A program made the position numbers and the translations under genes. 64,000 nt of DNA. It comes from Paraburkholderia mimosarum LMG 23256 = NBRC 106338 (GTDB lineage Bacteria > Pseudomonadota > Gammaproteobacteria > Burkholderiales > Burkholderiaceae). Location of the stretch: positions 32,846 through 96,845 of the forward strand of contig NZ_BBJJ01000028.1 of NCBI RefSeq assembly GCF_000739815.1, in the 5' to 3' direction. This document shows positions 8,345 through 17,620 of the stretch, one piece after another (the stretch's first letter is position 1; each line of letters opens with the position of its first letter). Below the pieces are notes generated by a model. That model saw only the letters and a program-made list of their open reading frames with translations. It made no database searches and was not told where the DNA came from.

Positions 8345-9652
8345 TTACGCCGATTCGAGTTCACGCCCGCGCGTTTCGGGCAGCGTAAGCGCCGCGACGA
8401 TCAGCACGCCATAGGCCGCAATGGCGAAGATGCCGATGCTCGGCCCGAGACCGAACTGCTTCGCGAGCGCGCCGATCAGGAAGGGAAACAGCGCGCCGAC
8501 TGCGCGGCCCACGTTGTAGCAGAAGCCCTGCCCCGAACCGCGCACACGTGTGGGAAAGAGTTCGGTGAGGAACGCGCCCATGCCCGAGAAAATGCCCGAA
8601 GCGAAAAAGCCGAGTGGAAAACCGAGCCACAGCATCGAGCCATTCGTGAGCGGCAGCGACGTGTACGCGTACGCAATCGCCATGGAGCCCGCCGCAAAGA
8701 GGATGAAGTTGGGCTTGCGGCCGAGCCGGTCGGTGAGCCACGCGCTCGCTAGATAGCCGACATACGAGCCTGCGATGATCATCGCGAGATAACCGCCCGT
8801 GCCCAACACGGTGAGATGGCGCTCGCTCTTGAGGAACGTGGGCAGCCAGGTCGTGATTGCGTAGTAGCCGCCTTGCGCACCTGTTGCGAGAAGCGCCGCG
8901 CGCAGCGTTGTCCAGCGCAGCTTCGGCGCGAAGATTTCGGTAAAGCGCGGCTTGTCGCCCGCCTCGGCCCGCGCCGCCCTCGCGCTCGTGAATATTTCGG
9001 GCTCCTTGACATACCGCCGGATCACGAGCACGAGCAGCGCGGGAGCCACGCCGACGAGAAACAGCGAACGCCACGCCAACTCCGGCGGCAGAACCGAGAA
9101 CAGCACCGCATAGAGCAAAGCGGCCAGCCCCCACCCGAGCGCCCAGCCCGATTGCACGAGCCCCACTGCCTTGCCGCGGTCCTTCGCGCGAATCACCTCG
9201 CCGATCAGCACCGCGCCCGCCGTCCATTCGCCGCCGAATCCGAAGCCCATCAGCGCACGCGCGGCGAGCAGTTGCCCATAGTTCTGCGCGAGCCCGCAGA
9301 GACCCGTGAAGAGCGCGAACCAGAGCACGGTGAGCTGCAGCGTACGTACGCGGCCGATGCGGTCGGAGAGAATGCCGGCAATCCAGCCGCCAAGCGCCGA
9401 CGACAGCAGCGTGAGCGTGCCGATGAACCCCGCGTTACCCAGGCTGATACCCCAGCTCGCCACGAGCGTGGGAATCACGAACGAGAGCATTTGCGTATCC
9501 ATGCCGTCGAGCATGTAGCCGACCTTGCAGCTCCAGAACGCCCGCCGCGCCTGAGGCGACGCGTGTGCGTACCACGAACGCTCCTGCTCCCGCGCTGGTA
9601 TGGACGACGGTGCAGAGTCGGTGGCAGGCGACGCGATTGTCTTGCTGTCCAT
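8345..9652 (-). CDS. MFS transporter, aromatic/organic acid:H+ symporter type
   Basis: Protein of 435 residues with 12 predicted transmembrane segments. The MFS loop 2-3 motif is seen as GWIAGILSDRIGRVRTLQ, and the equivalent second-half motif as SAWLTDRLGRKPNF. FGFGGEWTAGAVLIGE is the conserved segment of the AAHS/sialate-type symporters. Located in the inner membrane, it most likely takes up a carboxylate with protons. It lies 55 bp upstream of the start-distal region of a DUF1445 hydro-lyase on the same strand, so both may serve one substrate. Confidence 0.87.
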   Translation of the reverse strand: MDSKTIASPATDSAPSSIPAREQERSWYAHASPQARRAFWSCKVGYMLDGMDTQMLSFVIPTLVASWGISLGNAGFIGTLTLLSSALGGWIAGILSDRIGRVRTLQLTVLWFALFTGLCGLAQNYGQLLAARALMGFGFGGEWTAGAVLIGEVIRAKDRGKAVGLVQSGWALGWGLAALLYAVLFSVLPPELAWRSLFLVGVAPALLVLVIRRYVKEPEIFTSARAARAEAGDKPRFTEIFAPKLRWTTLRAALLATGAQGGYYAITTWLPTFLKSERHLTVLGTGGYLAMIIAGSYVGYLASAWLTDRLGRKPNFILFAAGSMAIAYAYTSLPLTNGSMLWLGFPLGFFASGIFSGMGAFLTELFPTRVRGSGQGFCYNVGRAVGALFPFLIGALAKQFGLGPSIGIFAIAAYGVLIVAALTLPETRGRELESA

Positions 9653-9707
9653 CTGTTGCTCCCCTTTTGATAGACGTGCTAATGAATACCGTGCGCGGTT
9701 GGCGCGC

Positions 9708-10481
9708 CTAAAACACCGCTAGCGATGAATTGGTGATATCCGTCATGAGCATGTGGCCTGGCGCATGGGCGATCGCGAGCGGCAGCCTGGCGTCCATGAG
9801 CGCCGTTTGCGGGGTCACTCCGCAAGCCCAGTACACGGGCAGTTCGCCCGCGCGGATGGTCACCGCGTCGCCGAATTCGGGCCGCGCGAGGTCGGCAATG
9901 CCCAGTTCCGCCGCATCGCCGATATGCACCGGCGCCCCATGCACGCCCGGAAAGCGGCTCGTGATCTGCACCGCGCGTATCGCATCGGCACCGCGCATGG
10001 GGCGCATCGACACGACCAGTTCGCCGCCGAACACCCCCGCGCGCTGGTTCGCGCGGCGCGTGCGGTACATCGGCACATTGCACCGCTCTTCCACATGACG
10101 CAGCGCAATGCCTTCGAGCGCCAGCATATGCTCGAACGAAAACGAGCAGCCGATGGCAAACACGACGAAATCGTCCTGCCAGAGCGATTCGAGCGAATGG
10201 ACGCATTCGCTCAACTCCCCGTGGCGATAGACGTTATAGGCGGGCACGTCCGTGCGGATGTCGATGTCGCGGCCGAGCGCCGGCACACGAAAATCGCCGG
10301 GCTCGCCCACGCCGAGCAGCGGGCATGCCTTGGGATTCGCATGACAAAAGCGCAGGAAGTCGTGCGCGTGCGTCTCGGGCAAGATCGCAAGGTTGGCCTG
10401 CGCGTACTCGCCGCAGTAACCGGCTGTGGGGCCGCGGAAATCACGTGCGCGCACGGCAAGCCGGAATTCGTATGGGGTCAT
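9708..10481 (-). CDS. Putative hydro-lyase / D-glutamate cyclase-like (DUF1445, YcsI family)
   Basis: Protein of 257 residues, the usual length for the family. It has the family signatures GPTAGYCGEYAQANLAILP, the VFAIGCSFSFEHMLALEGI segment with its conserved Cys, and a C-terminal THAPGHMLMTD-like HAPGHMLMTDI histidine motif. Family members are annotated as hydro-lyases, and the mammalian relative is a D-glutamate cyclase. The substrate here is unknown. It is followed by an MFS carboxylate transporter on the same strand and is divergent from a LysR regulator, a typical arrangement for a small uptake-and-use module. Confidence 0.85.
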   Translation of the reverse strand: MTPYEFRLAVRARDFRGPTAGYCGEYAQANLAILPETHAHDFLRFCHANPKACPLLGVGEPGDFRVPALGRDIDIRTDVPAYNVYRHGELSECVHSLESLWQDDFVVFAIGCSFSFEHMLALEGIALRHVEERCNVPMYRTRRANQRAGVFGGELVVSMRPMRGADAIRAVQITSRFPGVHGAPVHIGDAAELGIADLARPEFGDAVTIRAGELPVYWACGVTPQTALMDARLPLAIAHAPGHMLMTDITNSSLAVF

Positions 10482-10701
10482 GGTCTGGGGACGGCGTGAA
10501 AGAAAGAAGTGCGGGGAAAGCGTGCGGCTCAGGTGCCGCGGTGAACGGCAGCCTGTCGCGCGCTTGCCAACTTGTCAGGACGAAGCATAGGAAAGACAAA
10601 AATTTGACGCCAACTAGTTTTTCTTCGGTCAGGCGAATAGAATTTCTTAACGGAATCGCGGGTTTCCCCCGATTTCATCGCGATCCTCTCCCGCCAGCGC
10701 C

Positions 10702-11634
10702 ATGAACACGCGATTTCTGGAAACCTTCGTCACGCTCGCGAAGCTGCGCAACTTTCGCACCACGGCCACGGCGCTGCATGCGACGCCCGCAGCCATTTCG
10801 CAGCGCCTCAAGGTGCTGGAAGACGAATTGCACACCGTGCTGGTCGATCGCAAGAGCCGCGAATTCCGGCTCACGCCCAACGGCGAATATCTGCTCGGCT
10901 ATGCAAAGGCGGTAGTGGAGGCAACGCGCCGGCTTCAGGCTGCCGCGTCGACGCAAGGTGCCATGCGCGGCAAGCTTCGCCTCGGCGTGATCGAAACGGT
11001 CGTGCATAGCTGGCTCGCCGATTACATGCGCAGGCTCAGTCAGGACTACCCGCAACTCGAAGTGGAACTGGCGGTGGATGTGAGCGTCGTTTTGCAGCGG
11101 CGCCTGATGGCGGGCGAACTCGACTTGATCATTCGCGTGGAAGGCAGCGATGAAGCTTCCGTGGTCTGCGACGCGCTCGCCAACTATCCCGTGCACTGGA
11201 TCGCTCGCGCGGGACTGCTTCCCGCTTCGCGCAGCGGATTGGCGCGGCGCGTGCTCCAGCACCCTATCCTCACCTTCGGGCGCGGGACGGCGCCGCATCG
11301 CGCGCTCGAAGACATCGTGAGCAAGCTCGCGCTCGCCAACGGCGTGAGCATTTCCGACACCCGCATCACCGGCTCGCCCTCGATCTCGGTGATCGTGCAA
11401 CTGGTGCGCGACGGCTTCGGTGTTGCCGCCATTCCGCGTCTTTTTGTCGACGACCTGATCGCGCGCGGCGAGGTCGTCGAATTACCGCTGCAGCCGTCGC
11501 CGCCTTCGATCGTCGTTTCGATGTCGCGCCGCACCGATGCGCCGCTCTTCGTGCACGGCGCGGCAAACGCCGCACGCGCGGCATGCCACGACTATTGCGC
11601 ACACAGCGAAAAGCGCCTGATCGAGCGGCTTTGA
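10702..11634 (+). CDS. LysR family transcriptional regulator
   Basis: Protein of 310 residues. The N-terminal winged HTH is clear (MNTRFLETFVTLAKLRNFRT, then AISQRLKVLEDELHTVLVDR), followed by a type-2 periplasmic-binding effector domain from about residue 90 (GKLRLGVIETVV onwards). It is divergent from the DUF1445/MFS pair, with 220 bp between the start codons. By the usual LysR logic it is likely to control that pair and itself. Confidence 0.9.
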   Translation: MNTRFLETFVTLAKLRNFRTTATALHATPAAISQRLKVLEDELHTVLVDRKSREFRLTPNGEYLLGYAKAVVEATRRLQAAASTQGAMRGKLRLGVIETVVHSWLADYMRRLSQDYPQLEVELAVDVSVVLQRRLMAGELDLIIRVEGSDEASVVCDALANYPVHWIARAGLLPASRSGLARRVLQHPILTFGRGTAPHRALEDIVSKLALANGVSISDTRITGSPSISVIVQLVRDGFGVAAIPRLFVDDLIARGEVVELPLQPSPPSIVVSMSRRTDAPLFVHGAANAARAACHDYCAHSEKRLIERL

Positions 11635-11709
11635 ACGTGCCAGTGGTATCCACAAGGCCGGGTGACAGCCACGGTCTATGCACACAAGGTTGATGTGAAA
11701 CGCGACATG

Positions 11710-11738
11710 AAAAAAGCTGGGCATCACGCGCGCCCAGC
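11710..11738 (-). terminator. Rho-independent terminator of the secreted-protein gene
   Basis: Inverted repeat GCTGGGC (11716-11722) and GCCCAGC (11732-11738) with a six-A run at 11710-11715. On the minus strand this reads as a GC hairpin followed by six T, 31 bp beyond the stop codon of the gene at 11769-13466. It may also stop the convergent LysR transcript. Confidence 0.75.
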
Positions 11739-11768
11739 CGTTCCCGCAGAATTAATTGGTTATCCGAA

Positions 11769-13466
11769 TTAGAACCACTTTCCGGACAGCGCGCCCGGCG
11801 CGAGCGACACGCCGCGCAGCACTTCTCCAAACCCGGCTTCGCGCAGCGTGACGAAGTGCTCGTTCGCAGCGCCCGAGGCGGTCGTGTTGCGCACCACATC
11901 GCGCACGGCGACGAGGCGATTCGGATCCGCGCCCTGGTCGCCGTTGCCGCTCACCGTGGACGTGATTGCCCAGATCGTGACCGTGCCATCCTGCCCGACG
12001 TGGCCCGTGATGTTGCGCAGCCCGTCCGTGGCCGGCGACCACGGCAAGCGTGTCGCGCTGTTCGTACCAACCGGGTAGCCCGGCACCGTGTACGCAGCCC
12101 CCAGATCGAGGCCGTTTTGCAGCGTGTACGCAAGCTTCCACGACTTCGTTACCGCGTTGTACACCCACTTTTGCAGGCCTGCGGTGGTCTGCTGCGCGGC
12201 GTGCGTGTACAGGTCCGTGCCGCCCGCATAGCCGTCGCCTTCGTCGGCGACATAGAGCGTGTTCGCATCGGCGAACCAGACGCCGAACGGGTACGCGAGC
12301 TTCGTCGCCGTTTTGTTGGGCGTGGCCGGAAAGCCCGCGAGCACGCATACGTTGCTCGGCAAACCATTGGCCGCCACGGTGGATGCGTCGTACGCAAGCG
12401 GATTGGCCGGCAGTTTCGCGCCCGCGACCGGCACGCCGACGCCGCCCGAGGGGCACGCCTTGCCCGTCGTATCGACGAAGTACACTGTGTTCACGCCGTT
12501 GCCGCCGCTGCCCTTCGTGAAGTACACCACGTTGTTGAAGACGGTGAGACCGCGGAAGTTGTCGTCCTTGCCCACCTTGTCGGCCTTTGCGCCGAGTTGA
12601 GTGACCGAGAAACTCGCGAGCGGCGTAGGCGTACCCGGGGTTTGCTGCGCCTCTTGCTGCTTCGTCGCTTCGATGAATTGCGCACCTGCGCCGAGAATCA
12701 CGTCCACCGGCTGCGGATTCGCGCCGTTGCCCGCATTGCCGACCATGTAGTAGAAGCCGTTGCCCTTGCCGTTGTCCTTGCCGTTGTTGAGCAGCGCGCT
12801 ACGTCCGTTGTTGCCGCTATACGCGTTCGTTTCGGTGAACGAGAAGTGCCCCTCGGCGTCGAGGCGCGCGACGGCGCGATAGAACGCCTGGCCGTCCGGA
12901 TTCGTCGGGTCGATCGCGCCTGGCGTGTTCGAGTTCGACACGTCGATCGTGTTGACCGGCGCAACGTAGCCCATGAACGTCAGGTAACGACCGTCGCTCG
13001 ACAGATTGAGCGAGAGTTCGGACTTGGAACTGAAGCTCGTCACGAGCTGATCATGGTCATGGCCCGGGTGCAGACTATTGGGCACTTCCAGCGTGCGGAC
13101 GACATGGCCGCCCGGCGTGATGGCGTCGAGGAAAATGCGCGACGCGATGCCGAAGCTCGCATCGTAGAGTGCGTTGTTCCAGACGGTCGGATAGGTGCCG
13201 TCATCGGGCGCGCCGCCCGTGGGGCAGCTTGCCTGCGCACTATTGCAGTTGGGCGGCAGGGCCATGCCCGGCGTGACGGTACTCGACGCATTGTCATAAA
13301 CACTGCGACTCACGACGAGAAGACCCGAATCGCCGAAGAACGAATCGTCAGCTTGCGCAGGCGCGCCTGCACCGGCAAAGGCGAGAAAAACGGCAAGGGA
13401 AAGACATGCGGGTCGAGCGGCTAAACGAGGGCCGCAAAATGTGCTGCGAAGCGTGGTGATGGCCAT
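11769..13466 (-). CDS. Secreted hypothetical protein, beta-propeller-like
   Basis: Protein of 565 residues with a long Sec signal peptide ending near AGAGAPAQADD. The mature protein has many short repeats of the type found in secreted propeller proteins (NNVVYFTKGSGGNGVNTVYF, ANTLYVADEGDGY, DGTVTIWAITS). A histidine cluster HPGHDHDQ and a polar tract NNGKDNGKGNGF are also present. The paired strand pattern with DxDG-like turns suggests a 6- or 7-bladed propeller in the periplasm or outside the cell, but no known active site is seen. It has its own terminator and seems monocistronic. Confidence 0.7.
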   Translation of the reverse strand: MAITTLRSTFCGPRLAARPACLSLAVFLAFAGAGAPAQADDSFFGDSGLLVVSRSVYDNASSTVTPGMALPPNCNSAQASCPTGGAPDDGTYPTVWNNALYDASFGIASRIFLDAITPGGHVVRTLEVPNSLHPGHDHDQLVTSFSSKSELSLNLSSDGRYLTFMGYVAPVNTIDVSNSNTPGAIDPTNPDGQAFYRAVARLDAEGHFSFTETNAYSGNNGRSALLNNGKDNGKGNGFYYMVGNAGNGANPQPVDVILGAGAQFIEATKQQEAQQTPGTPTPLASFSVTQLGAKADKVGKDDNFRGLTVFNNVVYFTKGSGGNGVNTVYFVDTTGKACPSGGVGVPVAGAKLPANPLAYDASTVAANGLPSNVCVLAGFPATPNKTATKLAYPFGVWFADANTLYVADEGDGYAGGTDLYTHAAQQTTAGLQKWVYNAVTKSWKLAYTLQNGLDLGAAYTVPGYPVGTNSATRLPWSPATDGLRNITGHVGQDGTVTIWAITSTVSGNGDQGADPNRLVAVRDVVRNTTASGAANEHFVTLREAGFGEVLRGVSLAPGALSGKWF

Positions 13467-13838
13467 TCGTAACGTCTCCGTAAGAGGTTAAAAGCATTTT
13501 GTCAAGACGGACACCCGGTCAATCCCGCTTACCGTAGCGATATTTTGTGAAAGATTCGTTGCACCTATGCGGCGCTGAGCACGCTTATCATCCCCGGTCA
13601 TTGCATGCCGAACGCCGGACGCATTCGATTATTTTGTTTGTTATCCTCATCATTCATTCGCCGTCTGTCCGGACGATATTGAATGATTCAATGGCCAATC
13701 GCGCCATATTTCATGCTCCAACCGCCACGCGATAGCATGATTCAATTTGAATCCTGGCTGCCATCGTCGTGTAATTGAAAAATTGCGGGCCATCGGGCTT
13801 CGTGATATCCCATAGCAACTAAAAAACGGGAGAGGCCT
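13467..13838. promoter_or_regulatory. Divergent promoter region with two related palindromes
   Basis: This 372-bp spacer lies between the secreted-protein gene and the PstS-like gene. It holds TTGAATGATTCAA (13679-13691, perfect 6-bp arms) and GATTCAATTTGAATC (13739-13753, 7-bp arms), both built from the half-site GATTCAA. They lie about 150 and 90 bp upstream of the GTG start of the PstS-like gene. No Pho box was recognised by eye. The cognate regulator is unknown. Confidence 0.45.
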
Positions 13839-14873
13839 GTGAGACCCTTGCGCCCTCTGATAGTCGCGCTTATTTTCGGCATTTGCGCGGTGACGTCCCG
13901 CGCCGAAGTTGTGACCGGGTGCGGCAGCTCGCTGGCCGCGCCGCTCTACACGCGCTGGGCCGCCGAATACCACAAGTCCGGCGGCGGAAAAGTCATCTAC
14001 CAGAGCACCGGCTCCACGGATGGCATCAAGCAAATCGCCGCCCACAGGGTCGACTTCGCCGGGTCCGATGCTCCACTCACCGACGAACAATTGAGCAAGG
14101 AAGGATTGCGCCAGTTTCCTGTTGCCATTGGCGGCGTGGTGCCGGTCGTGAATCTTCCCGGCATCAAGGCCGGCCAGTTGATGCTGACCGGCGAGGTGCT
14201 CGCCCAGATTTTTCTCGGCAAGATTCTGTACTGGGACGACGCGGCAATCGCGCGTCTCAATCCGGACATCAAGATGCCTGACACGCCGATTGCCGTGGTG
14301 CGGCGCCTGGATGGCTCAGGCACGACGCTGATCTGGACGCACTACCTCTCCCAGGTGAGCCCCGAATGGAAGCGCAAGGTGGGCGAAGGCACCAGCGTTC
14401 ACTGGCCGCTTGGGATAGGTGGTAAAGGCAATGAAGGCGTCGCCACGTTCGTGGGCTATCTCCCCGGCGCGATCGGCTATATCGCCTGGGACTTCACGAA
14501 GCAGAACCGTCTGACCTACACGGCCATGACCAATGCGGCCGGCGTTATCGTGGAGCCAGGCCTGCGGACATTCAGCGCCGCGGCCGCCAACGCGGACTGG
14601 TCCGGCTCGCTCTTTCGCGTGCTGACCAATCAGCCGGGCAAGGACGCATGGCCGGTGATGGGTGCGACCTATGTACTGCTGCAAGCCACGCCGGATCAAC
14701 CGGCACGCAATGCGGAAACGCTGAAATTCTTCGAATGGGCCTTCATGCACGGCGAGCCCACCATCGAGGCACTGGACTATATTCCGCTACCTGCCGCCGT
14801 CGTGACGAAAATCCGCACGCAATGGCACGACGATAAAAGCGACGACGTTCGCAAACCCATTGCCGGCCAGTAG
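13839..14873 (+). CDS. PstS-like phosphate ABC transporter substrate-binding protein (orphan)
   Basis: Protein of 344 residues starting at a GTG preceded by GGGAGAGG. A signal peptide (LRPLIVALIFGICAVTSRA) precedes the PstS start of the mature chain, TGCGSSLAAPLYTRWAAEY. Family motifs include YQSTGSTDGIKQI, VDFAGSDAPL, the phosphate-loop segment RLDGSGTTLIWTHYLS and a late GAIGYIAWD. It would bind inorganic phosphate in the periplasm. No pstCAB or phoU genes are next to it, so it either serves a distant transporter or has another role (extracellular phosphate scavenging or signalling). Confidence 0.88.
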   Translation: MRPLRPLIVALIFGICAVTSRAEVVTGCGSSLAAPLYTRWAAEYHKSGGGKVIYQSTGSTDGIKQIAAHRVDFAGSDAPLTDEQLSKEGLRQFPVAIGGVVPVVNLPGIKAGQLMLTGEVLAQIFLGKILYWDDAAIARLNPDIKMPDTPIAVVRRLDGSGTTLIWTHYLSQVSPEWKRKVGEGTSVHWPLGIGGKGNEGVATFVGYLPGAIGYIAWDFTKQNRLTYTAMTNAAGVIVEPGLRTFSAAAANADWSGSLFRVLTNQPGKDAWPVMGATYVLLQATPDQPARNAETLKFFEWAFMHGEPTIEALDYIPLPAAVVTKIRTQWHDDKSDDVRKPIAGQ

Positions 14874-15007
14874 CGACCGGGCGATTTGGTGTGCCAGCAG
14901 AACGTTGATGAAAGCGGCCAGCCGCCGAACAGGTCGTGAAGGCGCTTGGGAAGGCAATACAAATGCCGCAGAAAGCGAGCGTGCCTGCCACGCACGCGCA
15001 CGGCTCT

Positions 15008-15235
15008 TCAGCGCTTGCCGGCCTTGCGTTTGCGGGATTCCCCTTTGCGGCACAGATCGGTCAACAGCCAGCGCGCAATGATTTCAGGGCGATTCGTTCC
15101 GTACTGAGCGAACTTGATTTCGTTCTCGAAGTAGACGATGACGCTACCGGCCATCACGCGGTAGGAACCCGCGTATCTCACGCCGTCCACTTCGACACTC
15201 ATGGGATGCGTGGTTTCGTATTCTGCTAGAGCCAA
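15008..15235 (-). CDS. Small conserved-looking hypothetical protein (75 aa)
   Basis: Short protein beginning MALAEYETTHPMSVEVDGVR, with a compact beta-strand-rich middle (GSYRVMAGSVIVYFENEI) and a very basic tail (RKGESRKRKAGKR). There is no signal peptide or known motif. Codon usage looks coding, and the frame is closed between a convergent PstS-like gene and a non-coding stretch. Function unknown. Confidence 0.55.
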   Translation of the reverse strand: MALAEYETTHPMSVEVDGVRYAGSYRVMAGSVIVYFENEIKFAQYGTNRPEIIARWLLTDLCRKGESRKRKAGKR

Positions 15236-15928
15236 GGGGGAGCGCGATATTATCTAAAATATGACAATATCGTGTCGCACCGCCTCTGGTCAATTAAATA
15301 TGCGTTTTGTTTCATATCGCCGATTGCAACCGCGATTGCCACCCCGATTGCAACTCATCACATGGGCCGGCCGGCGTGCCCCCTGAATGAGGCACGCCCC
15401 CTCGCGGCATGGCCCAGACCACCATATCCGCTCATCGCGAACCAGCGCTCGCCAACGGCGGCGCTCCAGGCATTCACCCAGCGCGTAGCCATCATTCGCT
15501 CGGCTACGCCTTCGGCATTCATCAGCCGCTTCATCGCCTGGCAAAGGCGGTGCATGGCATACCGCTTATGGCGCGTTTCAGTGTCCGCTCGCGCGATCAT
15601 CGTCTCGCCTCGTCCGGTTGAATATTGCGCAGATCAAAGCCTGAAATGCCCATGTGCAGATTTCCGGTGAGGCCCATTAAGACACGAAACGATCCGCGGA
15701 AAAATCAGGGATATCGCGAAAACAAGCCGATTGAAAGGGCTTTCACGGTATGGCGCGGAGTCACCCGTGATGGCTACCTCGTTTTTCGGCCACCCATATT
15801 AGTCTGTTTATATGACGGACATTCGAAACGCCACCCTTCGCGCCCTTTTGTCGCATTACAACCGATGAATGGCGTTGCTCGCGCGGCGAAGGGCGCGATG
15901 ATGCGATGGAAGACAACGGTTCCCGGGA
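15236..15928. other. Long intergenic stretch, mostly featureless
   Basis: About 690 bp without a convincing gene on either strand. Open frames here show no coding bias or recognisable domain. The one clear structure is the 12-bp tandem repeat at 15321-15356. The stretch precedes a decayed methyltransferase, so part of it may be remnant sequence. Confidence 0.4.
15321..15356. repeat. Three tandem 12-bp repeats
   Basis: CGATTGCAACCG, CGATTGCCACCC and CGATTGCAACTC follow one another directly. No function is evident. It is a short polymorphism-prone microsatellite in non-coding DNA. Confidence 0.6.
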
Positions 15929-16412
15929 ATGTTCACGACCCACGAATCCATACAAACGACGACATACGGCGGCCCGCGATCGACACTCGCACGCGCGCTC
16001 AGGCAACAATTGCTGAACGCGATGGCGCGGCTGCCCGACAGCGTGCTGCGCGCCATGTTCGCGCGACCCGTACGCAGCGTCTGCATTAGCCTGCCGGTTG
16101 TGCGCGCGGTTTACACCGGCTGCCTGCGCCGCCATCCAATCGACCTCCACTACGGCACGGAAACGAGCGGCTTCGTCGAGCCCGTCGCGCCGAAGGGCGG
16201 CGCACAGTTCGCCGGTCAGTTGAGGCCGTATATGGGCTCGCAGCCGACCATCATCCGCCGCGCGCTCGAGCGACGAAATGGGCTTCGGTCCCGAAGATCA
16301 GGAAGCCGTCGTCATCTGGCAAAGCACACGCGGCGCCCGACCCGATGCCTTCGCGGACCGCAATCGCCGCATCACGACAAAGGACTGCCTCAGCGCCTCC
16401 CTTGATGGCTGA
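15929..16412 (+). pseudogene. Decayed class I SAM-dependent methyltransferase
   Basis: The first part, in one frame from 15929, carries a segment that resembles the N-terminus of a class-I methyltransferase family (HYGTETSGFVEPV, then YMGSQPTIIRRALE, the usual lead-in to the SAM-binding DLGCGKGR motif). The SAM motif itself is missing and the frame turns nonsensical after about 16260. A second frame (16278-16412) then gives a protein-like end, EMGFGPEDQEAVVIWQ..., stopping in an ATGGCTGA overlap with the next gene. The simplest reading is an internal deletion with frameshift in a gene once translationally coupled to the acetyltransferase. This is inferred, since no intact relative is at hand. 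Confidence 0.5.
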
Positions 16413-17607
16413 ATCACAAACTACGAAGGCAAGGCATGTGCCGACTTCCCTCGCCGCAATGCGCGAGTCGTTGCCGGCCCCATCCCTCATGTACGCACTG
16501 CACACCTGCGAGAGCGTCGAAGCGTTTCGCATGTTCGAGCCGCAATGGCGCACGCTTTTGTCCGCACCTGAAGCGCATTCGCCGTTCATCAGCTTTGCGT
16601 ATTGCGAAGCCGCCGTCGAGGCGGCGGTGAAATGTGGCGCGAGGATTGAAGTCGCGAGCGTGCACGACGCACACGGCCCGCTCGTGCTATGGCCGGTTGC
16701 GATCGTGCGCAATGGCGCGTTGCGAAGCGCGCAGGCGCTGGGCTGCGGATGCGGCGAGGAATACGGCGGCCCGTTGATCGCGGATCGCCGGCGTGCCGAG
16801 CTTTATGATGCGGCCGTCAACGCGATCATGCGAATTCATGCCGACGTGCTTCACATTCCGTTGCTCGAAAACGGCGGCATGCTGCAGCGCGCGCTCGACG
16901 CCGCGCCGCAGTCGTGGATCCAGACCGCCCTGCCGCCGCGCTGGCGTGTGATGCCCGGCTATTCGATCAAACTGCGTGCATGCCCGACATGGAATGACTA
17001 CCTCGCCACGCGGCGCTCGACGCTGCGCGCTGCGCTGCGTTCGAGCGCGAAGCGGCTGCGGCGCGAAGGCGAAGTCCGTGTGGGATGGTGTGAGAGTCCT
17101 GAGGAGTGCGAACGCATGCTCATGTGGCTATTCGCAAACAAACGCCAATGGGCGCTCAAACGCGGCATCGAATCGCACTATCTGATGGATGACCGCGTCC
17201 GCGATTTTTTCATCGGCCTCGCGCGACGCATCGACCTCGCAAGCACGCCACTCGTCGCCTGCGTGCAGGTCAACGGGCAGCCGGTGGCGGCCTCGGTCAA
17301 TCTCGTCCACACGCGAACCGTCGAATATTTGATCACCACCTATGACGAGGCGTTCCGCGCCTATTCAGTCGGCAACCAGTTGATCGAATATCTCGCGCGA
17401 TGGGCCCACGCCAATGGCCGCGACTTCGATTTTCGCCCGCTGTACGGCGAGTACAAAGCGCGTTGGGCGGATCGTGAGACGCAGCACGAATCGCGTTTCG
17501 TGGTGGTCAATCCGCGCGGGCGGCTGATCGAGTTTCCGCTCACGTGGGCACAGGTCAAGCGGGTTTATCGCAAAGCCGCCACGGTTGCAATTGCCCGCCT
17601 GAAGTGA
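16405..17607 (+). CDS. GNAT-type acetyltransferase, CelD/BcsL family
   Basis: Protein of 400 residues from the ATG at 16405, which overlaps the upstream stop as ATGGCTGA (an in-frame start 60 bp upstream is possible). The N-terminal part matches the pattern of CelD proteins (FEPQWRTLL, SPFISFAYCEA). The C-terminal acetyltransferase_6 domain contains RRSTLRAALRSSAKRLRR, LFANKRQWALKRG, then YDEAFRAYSVGNQLIEYLARWA and DFDFRPLYGEYKARWAD. Such enzymes acylate sugars or glycolipids in exopolysaccharide pathways. No polysaccharide locus is adjacent. Confidence 0.8.
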   Translation: MAESQTTKARHVPTSLAAMRESLPAPSLMYALHTCESVEAFRMFEPQWRTLLSAPEAHSPFISFAYCEAAVEAAVKCGARIEVASVHDAHGPLVLWPVAIVRNGALRSAQALGCGCGEEYGGPLIADRRRAELYDAAVNAIMRIHADVLHIPLLENGGMLQRALDAAPQSWIQTALPPRWRVMPGYSIKLRACPTWNDYLATRRSTLRAALRSSAKRLRREGEVRVGWCESPEECERMLMWLFANKRQWALKRGIESHYLMDDRVRDFFIGLARRIDLASTPLVACVQVNGQPVAASVNLVHTRTVEYLITTYDEAFRAYSVGNQLIEYLARWAHANGRDFDFRPLYGEYKARWADRETQHESRFVVVNPRGRLIEFPLTWAQVKRVYRKAATVAIARLK

Positions 17608-17620
17608 GCGGACGCGATCT

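Noticed and set aside
11856..13424. Open frame of about 520 codons opposite the secreted propeller-like protein
   Set aside because: No ribosome site or domain, and its translation is a mirror of the real gene on the other strand.
15236..15928. Possible CRISPR or regulatory array from the 12-bp repeats
   Set aside because: Only three contiguous 12-bp units with no spacers or cas genes. It is a simple tandem repeat.
16251..16712. Reverse-strand frame overlapping the methyltransferase remnant and acetyltransferase
   Set aside because: It is opposite the acetyltransferase coding region and has no recognised motif.
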